From the NCBI GenBank assembly GCA_014763715.1, contig JACXUV010000001.1:109016-173015 (forward strand): a DNA stretch of 64,000 nucleotides, read 5' to 3'. Every line of letters starts with the position of its first letter. The first letter of the stretch is position 1. Shown here in pieces: positions 1 to 8,426 of this stretch. The translations under genes and the position numbers were made by a program. The DNA comes from Rhodobacterales bacterium. Lineage in GTDB: Bacteria > Pseudomonadota > Alphaproteobacteria > Caulobacterales > Hyphomonadaceae. The notes beneath the pieces are model-generated. The model made no database searches. It had not been told where the DNA came from and worked only from the letters and a program-made list of their open reading frames with translations.

Positions 1-383
1 AGCTCATCGTGAATTTCAAAACCGCCCGGGATGTCCGCCCCGTGGTCCGCGATATCCGGACGGTCCGGAACGTCGAGCGGCGCGGCCTGGAAGAAGAAAC
101 TCCTTACCGCACGTTTCCTTCCGTGATCGCGCACCTTGTTGAGGGCGATATGATAGATCCATGTCGAAAACTTGCGTGACGGATCATAGCGGTCGATTGA
201 CCGCCAGGCGGCCGTGAATGCGTCCTGGAGCACGTCATACGCGTCCTCATCCCCACGCATGGACCGGTGAATATAGCGATAGAGCGGCTCCTTGTAGCGG
301 CGCATAAGCTCGGTGAAGGCGCGCTCCTCGCCTCCCGCCGCCGCAACGGCAAGTTCCGCGTCTGTTCGCTCATTATGGGCCAC
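1..383 (-). CDS. ECF sigma factor, CnrH-like (3' end cut by window edge)
   Basis: The reading frame encodes the N-terminal part of an ECF RNA polymerase sigma factor. It includes a region-2 stretch with ELMRRYKEPLYRY, then DEDAYDVLQDAFTAAWRSI and FSTWIYHIALNKVRDH, the usual core-binding and -10 recognition helices. About 127 codons are present and region 4 is off the left edge. The start is uncertain. I use the GTG at 381-383, because no ATG in this frame sits between it and the preceding gene; an AGGAG lies about 16 nt upstream, which is far. The gene follows a CnrX-like sensor and a CnrY-like anti-sigma in the same order as cnrYXH of Cupriavidus, so it is probably the sigma factor released when the sensor binds metal. 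Its target genes could lie left of the window or be the cus-type genes to the right. Confidence 0.85.
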   Translation of the reverse strand, partial: MAHNERTDAELAVAAAGGEERAFTELMRRYKEPLYRYIHRSMRGDEDAYDVLQDAFTAAWRSIDRYDPSRKFSTWIYHIALNKVRDHGRKRAVRSFFFQAAPLDVPDRPDIADHGADIPGGFEIHDE

Positions 384-393
384 GCGACTATGT

Positions 394-828
394 CTATTGC
401 TCCTTCAGTGCCCGAACGATTTCCTTGTCGAACGCCTTAGCCTGCTCCTCATCCAGTATCTCGCGCATCTCGAACACATGCTCGATGGTGAGCTTCTGCA
501 GCTCCCCCATGGCCTCGTGAAAATCATCAATCGCCGCCTGGACAGCGGGGGAATTCGCCTTGTCGGTCTCGATCGCGTCGGCGAGCGCGAGATTGGCCGC
601 TCGCAACCTTGCTTCAAGCTCCTTCTTGCGCGCCGCGAACTTGCGTTCAACGACTTCAAGGCGCTGCTCCTGTGCGTCGGAGAGCTCGAGGTCCTTGTGG
701 ATCAGATCATGTAGACCTGAAGCCCGCTGGACCTCCGGCGCCGGGGACCAGTTTCCGGCAAGAAAAACGCCGGTCATGCCTGCACACAGCGCAACAAAGG
801 CAACGATGATCCAGTGTTCAAGCCGCAT
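394..828 (-). CDS. Periplasmic heavy-metal sensor, CnrX/Metal_resist family
   Basis: A 144-residue protein with an N-terminal membrane anchor (about residues 7-24) and a helical periplasmic domain of the CnrX/ZraP/CpxP type. The residues that bind metal in Cupriavidus CnrX (His42, His46, Glu63, His119, Met123, recalled from the published structures) have equivalents at His40, His44, Glu61, His117 and Met121. The offset is a constant two residues, which is strong support for a CnrX-like Ni/Co-type site. In the known system CnrX holds CnrY until metal binding frees the sigma factor CnrH. The gene starts 8 nt after the anti-sigma gene and is followed by the ECF sigma gene, so the three form one operon. 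The natural metal is not proven, since the nearby RND pump is Cus-like rather than Cnr-like. Confidence 0.88.
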   Translation of the reverse strand: MRLEHWIIVAFVALCAGMTGVFLAGNWSPAPEVQRASGLHDLIHKDLELSDAQEQRLEVVERKFAARKKELEARLRAANLALADAIETDKANSPAVQAAIDDFHEAMGELQKLTIEHVFEMREILDEEQAKAFDKEIVRALKEQ

Positions 829-836
829 AAGCTTTC

Positions 837-1148
837 CTAGCGCAATAATCCGGAAGGTCCGTACGACGCCTCAACCGAAAACACCGAAAGCTCGTTCGGT
901 CCGGAAGTTCTGGGAACAGAGATCACCCCGACGAAGAGACCGACCGCAAGCGCAACGGCAATGCTGCGGGAGAGCACAGGCATGGCGGAAACCTGGCCAT
1001 TGGTTGCAACGCCGAAAAGGCCTCCCCTTTGTGTTCCCGTGGCCCGTGCATCGACCCGGGCCCAGACTTCGGGCTCGATATGGCTGAGGTCGCGATCGGC
1101 CGGCAGGGCCTTGATCCCCGCGATGAGGGCGTCGAGATCCTTGTTCAT
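837..1148 (-). CDS. Membrane-bound anti-sigma factor, CnrY-like
   Basis: A 103-residue protein with a soluble N-terminal part of about 58 residues, one transmembrane helix (about 62-80, VALAVGLFVGVISV) and a short periplasmic tail. It shows little motif conservation; the call rests on size, topology and gene order (anti-sigma, sensor, ECF sigma). The cytoplasmic segment would bind the sigma factor and the tail would touch the CnrX-like sensor. The start at 1148 has a good AAGGAGA ribosome binding site. It is the first gene of the operon. Confidence 0.7.
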   Translation of the reverse strand: MNKDLDALIAGIKALPADRDLSHIEPEVWARVDARATGTQRGGLFGVATNGQVSAMPVLSRSIAVALAVGLFVGVISVPRTSGPNELSVFSVEASYGPSGLLR

Positions 1149-1182
1149 GGCGCTCTCCTTTCAGATAGCAAGATTAGGGAGG

Positions 1183-1214
1183 ATTACGTATTGCCCTGTA
1201 CGCGGCAGTTTCAA
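1183..1214 (-). promoter_or_regulatory. Candidate ECF-type promoter of the cnrYXH-like operon
   Basis: Reading the minus strand, TTGAAACT (1207-1214) and CGTAAT (1183-1188) are separated by 18 nt and lie about 35 nt upstream of the anti-sigma start. This resembles the GAAC / CGT pattern of many ECF promoters and would suit autoregulation. It is a weak, pattern-only call. Confidence 0.3.
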
Positions 1215-1348
1215 CACCCCCTCATGAATCTACTGCTAATAATTGGTATGCATCGACAAGCGTCCTTGCAATCAGCTGACTGCACGGGCTGTACCGAACC
1301 GCCAGATTGCCTGTTTGCAGGAATTTCGTCGCTTGGCGAGAGGGAGAC

Positions 1349-1825
1349 ATGACGCAAATAAGGAAAAAAATCACAGAACTCGACCCGGCCCGCAGGCCAC
1401 TGCGATTTGCCCTCTCCTATGTCCTCGTCCTGACTGTCGTCAATCTCGTCTGGGAAATCGCGCAATTGCCGCTTTATACCCTCTGGACCGAAGCCTCGTT
1501 GGCCGAAAAGACTTTCGCGATCCTTCATTGCACGATCGGGGACGGGCTGATCGGATCAGCAACGCTTGCCCTGGCTCGGCTTGCCTTCGGCGGGCGGCGC
1601 TGGCCCGCGCAGCACTACTGGCGCGTTGCGCTGGCAGCGACGCTTCTGGGGATTGCCTATCTCATTTTTAGTGAGTGGCTGAATGTCAGCCTGCGCGGCA
1701 GCTGGGCCTATCGGGACGCCATGCCGACGGTCGGTCCCCTGGCCACAGGCCTTGCCCCGCTCCTGCAATGGGTCATCCTGCCACCATTGGTTTTCCTGCT
1801 GACGCGCAAGGCGCGGCTTTTCTGA
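1349..1825 (+). CDS. Conserved-looking integral membrane protein, function unknown
   Basis: About 158 residues with four predicted hydrophobic segments (around LSYVLVLTVVNLVWEI, FAILHCTIGDGLIGSATLALA, VALAATLLGIAYLIF and GLAPLLQWVILPPLVFLLT). I do not recognise the family. The ATG at 1349 is chosen because it follows GAGGGAGAC at good spacing; an upstream in-frame start would add a non-hydrophobic stretch without a ribosome binding site. It is divergent from the metal-sensing operon and lies about 180 bp before the phosphoketolase gene. Confidence 0.65.
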   Translation: MTQIRKKITELDPARRPLRFALSYVLVLTVVNLVWEIAQLPLYTLWTEASLAEKTFAILHCTIGDGLIGSATLALARLAFGGRRWPAQHYWRVALAATLLGIAYLIFSEWLNVSLRGSWAYRDAMPTVGPLATGLAPLLQWVILPPLVFLLTRKARLF

Positions 1826-2004
1826 ACGACTGACGGTCTGCACAAGCGGCTGTTGCCTGGGAATTGCCCTGTTTTGGACCGGTACGGGCGGGATCTGGTC
1901 CGGAAGCCTTTTGCTACCCGGCATGAGGGGAAGAGGGAGACACGGCGTATGTGTGATTGTTGGCGGCGCATGAGGCGCACAAGGCAACCGGAGCCCGGTA
2001 AATC

Positions 2005-4392
2005 ATGACAGCACATTGGCAGGACGGATATGGCCTGATCGTCCACACGGACGAAACCCGTCAGCGCCTTGCAGACATTCTGCATTCGGCCCGGCGCGGC
2101 GAGCTGGCCCTGACCGAGCCGCAGGCAGAAAGCGTGCTGGCAGCAACTGACCGCCTGGCAAATGCGGCGATGTGGCTCGTCGCGCACATGACTTACGCCT
2201 GCCGGGTCGATCTGTCCGGAACCCCTCTTTCTGCCGAGGACTTCAAGCCGTCTCCCGAAGGCCACACCGGCGGCTCCCTGAACATGGCGATCGCCTTTGC
2301 GGGCTACCTTGCAGCCAACGCCCTGAGCGGACACACACGTGCCTGGACACTTGGCCAGGGCCATTGCGTGGCCGCGATCGAAGCGGTCAACACACTCACG
2401 GGCAATGTATCCGCTTCGCAGCGCGGCCGGTATGACCGCAGCGAAGCCGGACTGACCCGGCTCGTCCGCGATTTTTACAGCTATGCCATGACGTCCGATG
2501 GAAAGCCGGCCGTTCCCCTTGGAAGCCACGTTAATCCAAATACGGCCGGCGGCCTCTCGGAAGGCGGGTACCTCGGCTTTGCAAGCCTGCAATATATCCA
2601 TATGCCGTTGCCTGGGGAACGCCTGGTGGCCTTTCTGAGCGATGGCGCGTTCGAGGAGCAGCGCGGATCCGACTGGGCACCGAGATGGTGGCGCGCCTCC
2701 GACAGCGGCTTTGCCATTCCGGCGATGGTCCTCAATGGGAGGCGGATCGAACAACGAACGGAAATCTCCCAGGAAGGCGGTCTCGACTGGCTGGTTCGCC
2801 ACCTTGAACTGGGCGGGTTTGACCCGATCATCCTGGATGGTCACGATCCCCTGTCCTATGCCTGGGGCATCCTTGAAGCCGAAAAGCGGCTGGTCGGACT
2901 CTCAGAGGCTGACGGCCCCTATCCGGCAAGGCTCCCCTATCTCATTGCGCCGTGCGTAAAGGGCTACGGTTTCCCGGGCGCTGGGACCAACCGGGCCCAT
3001 AACCTCCCTCTCGCCGGCAACCCCCATACCGACCCCGCAGCGCGAGCGGCCTTCAATGAAGGGGCAAGGGCACTCTTCACACCACATGACGTTCTGGATA
3101 ACGCAATCCGTTCACTGAGCACCCACAAGGCGCAAGGGCGAGTGCTGGAAAGCCGGAACGCCTGCGCCGTTCGGAATGTACCGGGCCCGCACCTTCCTCC
3201 ACACGCGGCGGCAGGGTCTGGAAGCGAGCCCCCGGCCTGCGCCATGGACGGCATCGACCGGTGTTTCGCCGGCATTGCGCGCGCCAATCCGCACCTGCGC
3301 ATCCGGGTTGCGAACCCCGACGAGCTTCGCTCGAATCACATGCCGCTCACGCTGGAACTGCTGAAACACCGGGTCAACGTCCCCGAACCCGGCACGCCGG
3401 AAGACATCAATGGCTCGATCATTACCGCGTTGAACGAAGAAGCCGTCATCTCGGCTGTGCTCGGCAACAAGGCCGGACTGAACCTGGCGGTCAGTTATGA
3501 AGCCTTCGCCATGAAAATGCTTGGCGCCCTGCGGCAGGAAATCATCTTTGCGCGCCGCCAGAAGGAACTCGGCCAGCCCCCCGGCTGGATCAGTGTCCCC
3601 CTGATCGCGACATCCCACACCTGGGAGAACGCCAAGAACGAGCAATCTCATCAGGATCCGACCCTGCCCGAAGCCCTGCTCGGCGAGATGTCCGATACGG
3701 CGCGCGTCATCTTTCCGGTCGACGCAAACAGCGCCGCGGAAGCCCTCCACAGTGTCTATCGCGGACGTGGCGAAATCGCCTGTCTTGTCATTCCCAAACG
3801 ACAGGTCGGCGAGCTCCTAACCCAGGAAGAGGCCGCCGATGCTCTCAGGATCGGCGCCATCCGGATTGCCGGAGACCTCGAATCCGCACGCGTCCAGTTC
3901 GTCGCCATCGGCGCCTACCAGGCGGTCGAGGCGCTTGCGGCCCATGACCGGCTGGCCGGGCGCGGCGTGGCCTCCTGCGTCACCCTGGTGCTTGAACCCG
4001 GTCGGTTCCGTTCCGGCCGGGACCCGATCGAAACGGCCAGCACCGCACCGGATCATATTGTCCGCGCCCTGTTCCCGGCCGGCCTGCCCCGCATACTCCT
4101 GACCCATACCCGGCCGGAACCCATGACCGGCCTGCTCAGACGTATCGACGAAGGCCCCGGCCGGCTGCGGGCGCTCGGATATATCTCACGAGGCGGTACA
4201 CTGGATGTACCAGGAATGCTGTTTGCCAATCGCTGTACCTGGGCCCACGCGGTCGACGCGGCCATGACGATCGCCGGTCTCCGGCAGACCGGCCTGCTCA
4301 CGGAAGATGAGCGCCGCGCCATTGAAGGTAACGGCGACCCGTCCGTGCTGAAACAGGTTTTACCCATCCACCGAACGGAGACCGTGCAATGA
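2005..4392 (+). CDS. Phosphoketolase-family protein (divergent)
   Basis: A 795-residue thiamine diphosphate enzyme of the xylulose-5-phosphate/fructose-6-phosphate phosphoketolase family, which splits a ketose phosphate with phosphate to give acetyl phosphate. Visible motifs are GHTGGSLNMA (about residues 86-95), the TPP-binding stretch LSDGAFEEQ ... VLNGRRI (about 211-248) and the hallmark SHTWENAKNEQSHQDPT (about 537-553). Length is normal, but the central region (about 375-440) is poorly like classical enzymes, so substrate use may differ. The stop overlaps the next gene by ATGA, and three more genes are coupled the same way, which ties it to a nucleotide/ribose phosphate pathway rather than to ordinary pentose fermentation. 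Confidence 0.85.
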   Translation: MTAHWQDGYGLIVHTDETRQRLADILHSARRGELALTEPQAESVLAATDRLANAAMWLVAHMTYACRVDLSGTPLSAEDFKPSPEGHTGGSLNMAIAFAGYLAANALSGHTRAWTLGQGHCVAAIEAVNTLTGNVSASQRGRYDRSEAGLTRLVRDFYSYAMTSDGKPAVPLGSHVNPNTAGGLSEGGYLGFASLQYIHMPLPGERLVAFLSDGAFEEQRGSDWAPRWWRASDSGFAIPAMVLNGRRIEQRTEISQEGGLDWLVRHLELGGFDPIILDGHDPLSYAWGILEAEKRLVGLSEADGPYPARLPYLIAPCVKGYGFPGAGTNRAHNLPLAGNPHTDPAARAAFNEGARALFTPHDVLDNAIRSLSTHKAQGRVLESRNACAVRNVPGPHLPPHAAAGSGSEPPACAMDGIDRCFAGIARANPHLRIRVANPDELRSNHMPLTLELLKHRVNVPEPGTPEDINGSIITALNEEAVISAVLGNKAGLNLAVSYEAFAMKMLGALRQEIIFARRQKELGQPPGWISVPLIATSHTWENAKNEQSHQDPTLPEALLGEMSDTARVIFPVDANSAAEALHSVYRGRGEIACLVIPKRQVGELLTQEEAADALRIGAIRIAGDLESARVQFVAIGAYQAVEALAAHDRLAGRGVASCVTLVLEPGRFRSGRDPIETASTAPDHIVRALFPAGLPRILLTHTRPEPMTGLLRRIDEGPGRLRALGYISRGGTLDVPGMLFANRCTWAHAVDAAMTIAGLRQTGLLTEDERRAIEGNGDPSVLKQVLPIHRTETVQ

Positions 4393-5762
4393 CTCTGACC
4401 CTGACGAGCCTTGGGGGAGCGGGAACCGTTACAGGTTCGCGCCACCTTCTCGAACATGACGGACAGCGCCTGCTGATCGATTGCGGCCTGTTCCAGGGAT
4501 TCAAGGGCTTGCGGGAGCGCAACTGGGCGCCCTTCCCCGTCGACCCGTCCTCGATCGACGCCATTGTCCTGACGCACGCCCATATCGACCATAGCGGCTA
4601 TCTGCCAAAACTGGTCAGGGAAGGCTATCGTGGCCCGATCTACTGTTCCGGGGCGACGAAGGACCTTTGCGAAATTCTTCTGCGCGACAGCGCATATATA
4701 TCCGAGCGGGACGCCGAACGCGCAAACCGCTATCGCTACACAAAGCATGAGCCGGCAAAGCCGCTTTACACGGTGGCGGATGCCGAAGCTGCAATCGCGC
4801 AATTGGTGCCGGTTGCGTTCCATACAGATATCGCGCTCGACATCGGAGCCCGCGTCTACATGCGGCGCGCAGGCCATATTCTCGGCGCCTCCACGCTGGA
4901 AGTGAAATGGGGCGGGAAGACGATTGTCTTTTCCGGGGACCTCGGACGATATGATGACCCGTTCATGTTCGATCCCGAACCCGTCCGCAAGGCCGACTAT
5001 GTCGTTATCGAGTCCACCTATGGGGACCGGACCCACCCGAAGACCGACCCCATGGAGCAGCTTGGCGAGGTCATCGGCCGTACCGTCAGCCGCGGCGGGA
5101 CGGTCGTCATTCCGGCTTTTGCCGTCGGACGCGCCCAGCTGCTTCTCTATCATATCTGGATGCTGAAGAAGGCCGGACGCTTTGCAAACGTCGCGATCTA
5201 TCTCGACAGCCCCATGGCCATCAACGCGACCGAGCTTCTTTGCGCCCACCTCGATGATCACAGATTTACACCCGATGTGTGCATGGAGACCTGCAACATT
5301 GCCAGTTATGCGCGTGACGTCGAAGCCTCCAAGGCGATCACAAGCGACCGCATGCCAAAGGTGGTGATCGCAGCGAGCGGCATGATGACCGGCGGCCGGG
5401 TCCTGCATCATGTCGAAGCCTTTGGCGGGGACCGGAAGAACACGATCCTGTTCGCGGGCTACCAGGCGGCCGGGACGCGCGGCGCAAAGATCCTCGAAGG
5501 TGCCAGGTCAGTTCGCATGTTCGGCAAGGAAGTTGAGATCAGAGCGGAAATCGCCAGCCTCCCCGCCTTGTCAGCCCATGCCGATGCCGATGAACTGATG
5601 AAATGGCTGGATGGCTTTGCGGCCCCGCCAGCCAGGACATTTATCGTTCACGGGGAACCGGAAGCCTCCAGCCATTTCCATGACAGGATACAGGAGGACC
5701 TGGGCTGGCCCAGCGATGTTGTCCGCATAGATCATACCTACGATCTCGCAGGAGGCGCTTGA
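4389..5762 (+). CDS. Beta-CASP metallo-beta-lactamase fold hydrolase (CPSF73/RNase-like)
   Basis: A 457-residue protein with the metallo-beta-lactamase zinc motif HAHIDHSG (about residues 60-67), upstream GGAGTVTGS, later AGHILGAS and FSGDLG, and the beta-CASP motifs TYGDR, GTVVIPAFAVGRAQ, SGMMTGGR and SAHAD. These are typical of the YSH1/CPSF family of RNA-cleaving hydrolases. It overlaps the phosphoketolase gene by 4 bp and the phosphorylase gene by 4 bp. An RNase beside a nucleoside phosphorylase and a PRPP synthetase-like gene suggests RNA breakdown feeding ribose phosphate recovery, but that link is inference. Confidence 0.9.
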   Translation: MTLTLTSLGGAGTVTGSRHLLEHDGQRLLIDCGLFQGFKGLRERNWAPFPVDPSSIDAIVLTHAHIDHSGYLPKLVREGYRGPIYCSGATKDLCEILLRDSAYISERDAERANRYRYTKHEPAKPLYTVADAEAAIAQLVPVAFHTDIALDIGARVYMRRAGHILGASTLEVKWGGKTIVFSGDLGRYDDPFMFDPEPVRKADYVVIESTYGDRTHPKTDPMEQLGEVIGRTVSRGGTVVIPAFAVGRAQLLLYHIWMLKKAGRFANVAIYLDSPMAINATELLCAHLDDHRFTPDVCMETCNIASYARDVEASKAITSDRMPKVVIAASGMMTGGRVLHHVEAFGGDRKNTILFAGYQAAGTRGAKILEGARSVRMFGKEVEIRAEIASLPALSAHADADELMKWLDGFAAPPARTFIVHGEPEASSHFHDRIQEDLGWPSDVVRIDHTYDLAGGA

Positions 5763-7291
5763 TCGTGCCCGGCGATCATGTTCCCGGCGGCCAGCCCCTG
5801 AAGGCCCGGCGCCTGAAATGGCACACCCAGGACGATGCCATCATCCTCATGCGCACCGACTGTCCGGTCTGCCGCGCCGAGGGCCTGACATCACGTTCCA
5901 GAATCCTTGTCACCTGTGGCACAAGATCGGTGATCGCCACGCTGCACCAGATCGAGGACGACTGGCTACCTATTTCTGAGGCGGGGCTTTCGGAAGCCGC
6001 CTGGAAGCGGCTCGGCGCTGTCCCGGGTGCAGACCTCAGCATTGCCCACGCACCGACGCTCCCATCCCTGTCCGATGTCCGCCAGCGGATGACCGGAAGA
6101 CGGCTTGGCGCGGACGCTTTCGACAGGATCATCTCGGATATCGCATCGGGGAAATATTCCGATGTGCACCTAGCCGCTTTCATATCCGCCTGCTCCACCC
6201 TGAAGCTCGATCTCGGGGAAATGAAAGCCCTGACACATGCCATGGTCGGGGCGGGCGAACGGCTGAGCTGGGATGCGGACCTGGTAATCGACAAGCATTG
6301 CATCGGAGGCCTGCCCGGCAATCGGACAACGCCGATCGTTGTGGCGATCCTTGCCAGTCAGGGCCTGACAATACCGAAGACCTCGTCGAGAGCCATCACG
6401 TCTCCAGCCGGAACCGCCGACACAATGGAAACTCTCACTCGCGTCGATCTGTCGATGTCCGAGATCCGCCGGGTTGTCGAAGCAGAGGGTGGATGCCTTG
6501 CCTGGGGCGGCGCCGTCCAGCTGAGCCCCGCCGACGACGTGCTTATCCGGATCGAGAGAGCTCTCGATATCGATGCCGAAGGCCAGCTGATCGCGTCCGT
6601 CCTGTCGAAGAAGATCGCTGCGGGCGCAACCCATGTCGTACTCGACCTGCCGGTTGGGCCGACCGCCAAATTGAGAAGCCGGCCGGATGCTGAAGCATTG
6701 ATCGAACACATGACGGCGGTCGCCGGGGGGTTCGGCCTGCAGACCCGGTTTGTATTGAGCGACGGCAACCAGCCCGTCGGCCGCGGGATCGGTCCGGCCT
6801 TGGAAGCATGGGATGTCCTGCACGTCCTCCAGCGGCAACCGGCCGCGCCTCTCGACCTGCGGGCGCGCGCGATTACCCTTGCCGGGGCAGCGCTTGAACT
6901 TGCAGGCCGCGTGGCGGAAGGCCAGGGCGGAGACGTAGCCCGCGAGGCGCTTGATGACGGATCGGCCTGGTCGAAATTCCAGGCCATATGCGAAGCGCAG
7001 GGCGGGCTTCGGGTCCCCCCTGTCGCGGACCACTCAGCCCCTCTCCTCCCCCGCCTTGCTGGCAGGCTGACGCGCATCGACAACCGCAAGCTTGCAAGAC
7101 TCGCAAAACTTGCCGGCGCGCCGGAACGTCCTGCCGCCGGCGTTACCCTTCACAAGCGCCTTGGAGACTGGCTGAACCGGGACGAACCCATTGCCACCAT
7201 CCATGCCGAGGCGCCGGGCGAACTTGCCTATGCCAGGGATTATGCCCGCAGCCACACCGACATGTTCACCATTGAAAGCTCTCCAGAATGA
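5759..7291 (+). CDS. Thymidine/AMP phosphorylase family protein
   Basis: A 510-residue protein of the pyrimidine/AMP phosphorylase family. It has an N-terminal extension of about 95 residues before the catalytic core, the signature DKHCIGGLPGNRTTPIVV (about residues 180-197) and the TSSRAITSPAGTADTME stretch (about 210-226). The long N-terminal domain is characteristic of the archaeal AMP phosphorylase group (NMP plus phosphate giving base plus ribose 1,5-bisphosphate) rather than of E. coli DeoA. The start is probably the TTG overlapping the previous stop (TTGA), with a GTG two codons later as the alternative; no ATG is suitably placed. It is followed without a gap by a PRPP synthetase-like gene, which could act on the ribose phosphate product. 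Confidence 0.87.
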   Translation: MIVPGDHVPGGQPLKARRLKWHTQDDAIILMRTDCPVCRAEGLTSRSRILVTCGTRSVIATLHQIEDDWLPISEAGLSEAAWKRLGAVPGADLSIAHAPTLPSLSDVRQRMTGRRLGADAFDRIISDIASGKYSDVHLAAFISACSTLKLDLGEMKALTHAMVGAGERLSWDADLVIDKHCIGGLPGNRTTPIVVAILASQGLTIPKTSSRAITSPAGTADTMETLTRVDLSMSEIRRVVEAEGGCLAWGGAVQLSPADDVLIRIERALDIDAEGQLIASVLSKKIAAGATHVVLDLPVGPTAKLRSRPDAEALIEHMTAVAGGFGLQTRFVLSDGNQPVGRGIGPALEAWDVLHVLQRQPAAPLDLRARAITLAGAALELAGRVAEGQGGDVAREALDDGSAWSKFQAICEAQGGLRVPPVADHSAPLLPRLAGRLTRIDNRKLARLAKLAGAPERPAAGVTLHKRLGDWLNRDEPIATIHAEAPGELAYARDYARSHTDMFTIESSPE

Positions 7292-8184
7292 CGCTCTATA
7301 TTCCCCTTCCAGGCAACACCGCCATGGCCAGCGAGCTCGCCCGGCTGACGGGGGGTGAACTGGGCACTCTTGCGGTCCGCCGGTTTCCCGATGAAGAAAC
7401 CTATGTCCGCATTGAAACCGATGTCAGAGGAAAGCATGTCGATCTGGTCTGCACGCTTGCGCGCCCCGACCCTCAGTTGACCGGGCTCCTCTTTGCCGCC
7501 GCGACGGCCCGCGAGCTCGGCGCAGAATCCGTCGGACTGATTGCCCCCTATCTCGCTTACATGCGCCAGGACCGGCGATTTTCCGAAGGAGAGTCCGTGT
7601 CAGCACGGCATTTTGCCCGGATGCTGTCGAGCGTTTTCGACCGGCTGGTCACCGTGGATCCGCATTTGCACCGGATACATGATCTGGGAGAAATCTTCCC
7701 GATCGCCACACGGGTTGTCCATGCAGCACCTGCCCTTGCCGACTGGATCTGGCAGAATGTTGAACCCCCCCTCGTGATCGGACCCGATTCCGAAAGCGAG
7801 CAATGGGTATCCGATGTGGCCTCCCGGGCGGGCGCGCCTTACCTGGTCCTTTCCAAGACACGCCACGGCGACCGTGATGTCGAAATCGCGGCGCCTGGCC
7901 TCGCCGATTGGGCCGGACGGCAACCAGTCCTGATCGATGACATCGTCTCTTCCGGACGGACGATGATCGAGGCTGCCCGGCATTTCCAGTCAGCTGGCTT
8001 CCCGAAGCCCGTCTGCGTCGTGGTACATGCAATCTTCGCCGATCAATCCTATGCGAGCCTTCAAACCGTCGCCTCCCGGATCGTCTCCACCAACAGCGTC
8101 CGTCATCCGTCTGCTGAAATATCCATCGCGCCCCTCCTGGTTGAGACTGGCAAGGCAAACACAGGCGCCTTCGGGTCGCACTGA
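7288..8184 (+). CDS. Ribose-phosphate pyrophosphokinase-like protein
   Basis: A 298-residue PRPP synthetase-like protein with RRFPDEE near the N-terminus, the ATP-loop-like YLAYMRQDRRF (about residues 88-98), VDPHLHRIHD (about 123-132) and the PRPP-binding motif VLIDDIVSSGRTM (about 213-225). It is slightly shorter than housekeeping Prs (about 310-315), and the C-terminus is divergent, so it is likely a specialised paralogue. It is the last gene of the four-gene operon and overlaps the phosphorylase by ATGA. It could make PRPP from ribose 5-phosphate or process ribose bisphosphate; the exact reaction is not readable from sequence. Confidence 0.85.
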   Translation: MTLYIPLPGNTAMASELARLTGGELGTLAVRRFPDEETYVRIETDVRGKHVDLVCTLARPDPQLTGLLFAAATARELGAESVGLIAPYLAYMRQDRRFSEGESVSARHFARMLSSVFDRLVTVDPHLHRIHDLGEIFPIATRVVHAAPALADWIWQNVEPPLVIGPDSESEQWVSDVASRAGAPYLVLSKTRHGDRDVEIAAPGLADWAGRQPVLIDDIVSSGRTMIEAARHFQSAGFPKPVCVVVHAIFADQSYASLQTVASRIVSTNSVRHPSAEISIAPLLVETGKANTGAFGSH

Positions 8185-8426
8185 AGACCGGCAGGAATTG
8201 CTGGCGGTGTCCCCCAAGGGAACGAAGCCTCGCATATGTGGAAGATCCAGAGAGGGCGAGACGGTCCGCCTGAACTACAAGGCGGATCCTACCCGCCATC
8301 CCGGCCGTTCGGCCTCCGCGGGCCGGGCTCTTCCGGTGGAAGGCTCTCGGCACTTTTTTTGAGGGGTCATGCTACCAAGTGCGTAGTGGAGGCAGATGAT
8401 AAATACCTGAATCGAGGGGGTGAACC

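Noticed and set aside
104..373. Minus-strand 89-codon frame starting MSEQTRNLPL
   Set aside because: It is out of frame with the ECF sigma gene, which shows real sigma-70 region 2 motifs in the neighbouring frame.
4053..5411. Minus-strand open frame of 452 codons
   Set aside because: It is antisense to phosphoketolase and the beta-CASP gene; both of those carry catalytic motifs.
8320..8364. Possible terminator after the PRPP synthetase-like gene
   Set aside because: A T-run follows an imperfect 5-bp stem (CTTCC/GGAAG); too weak and too far from the stop codon to list.
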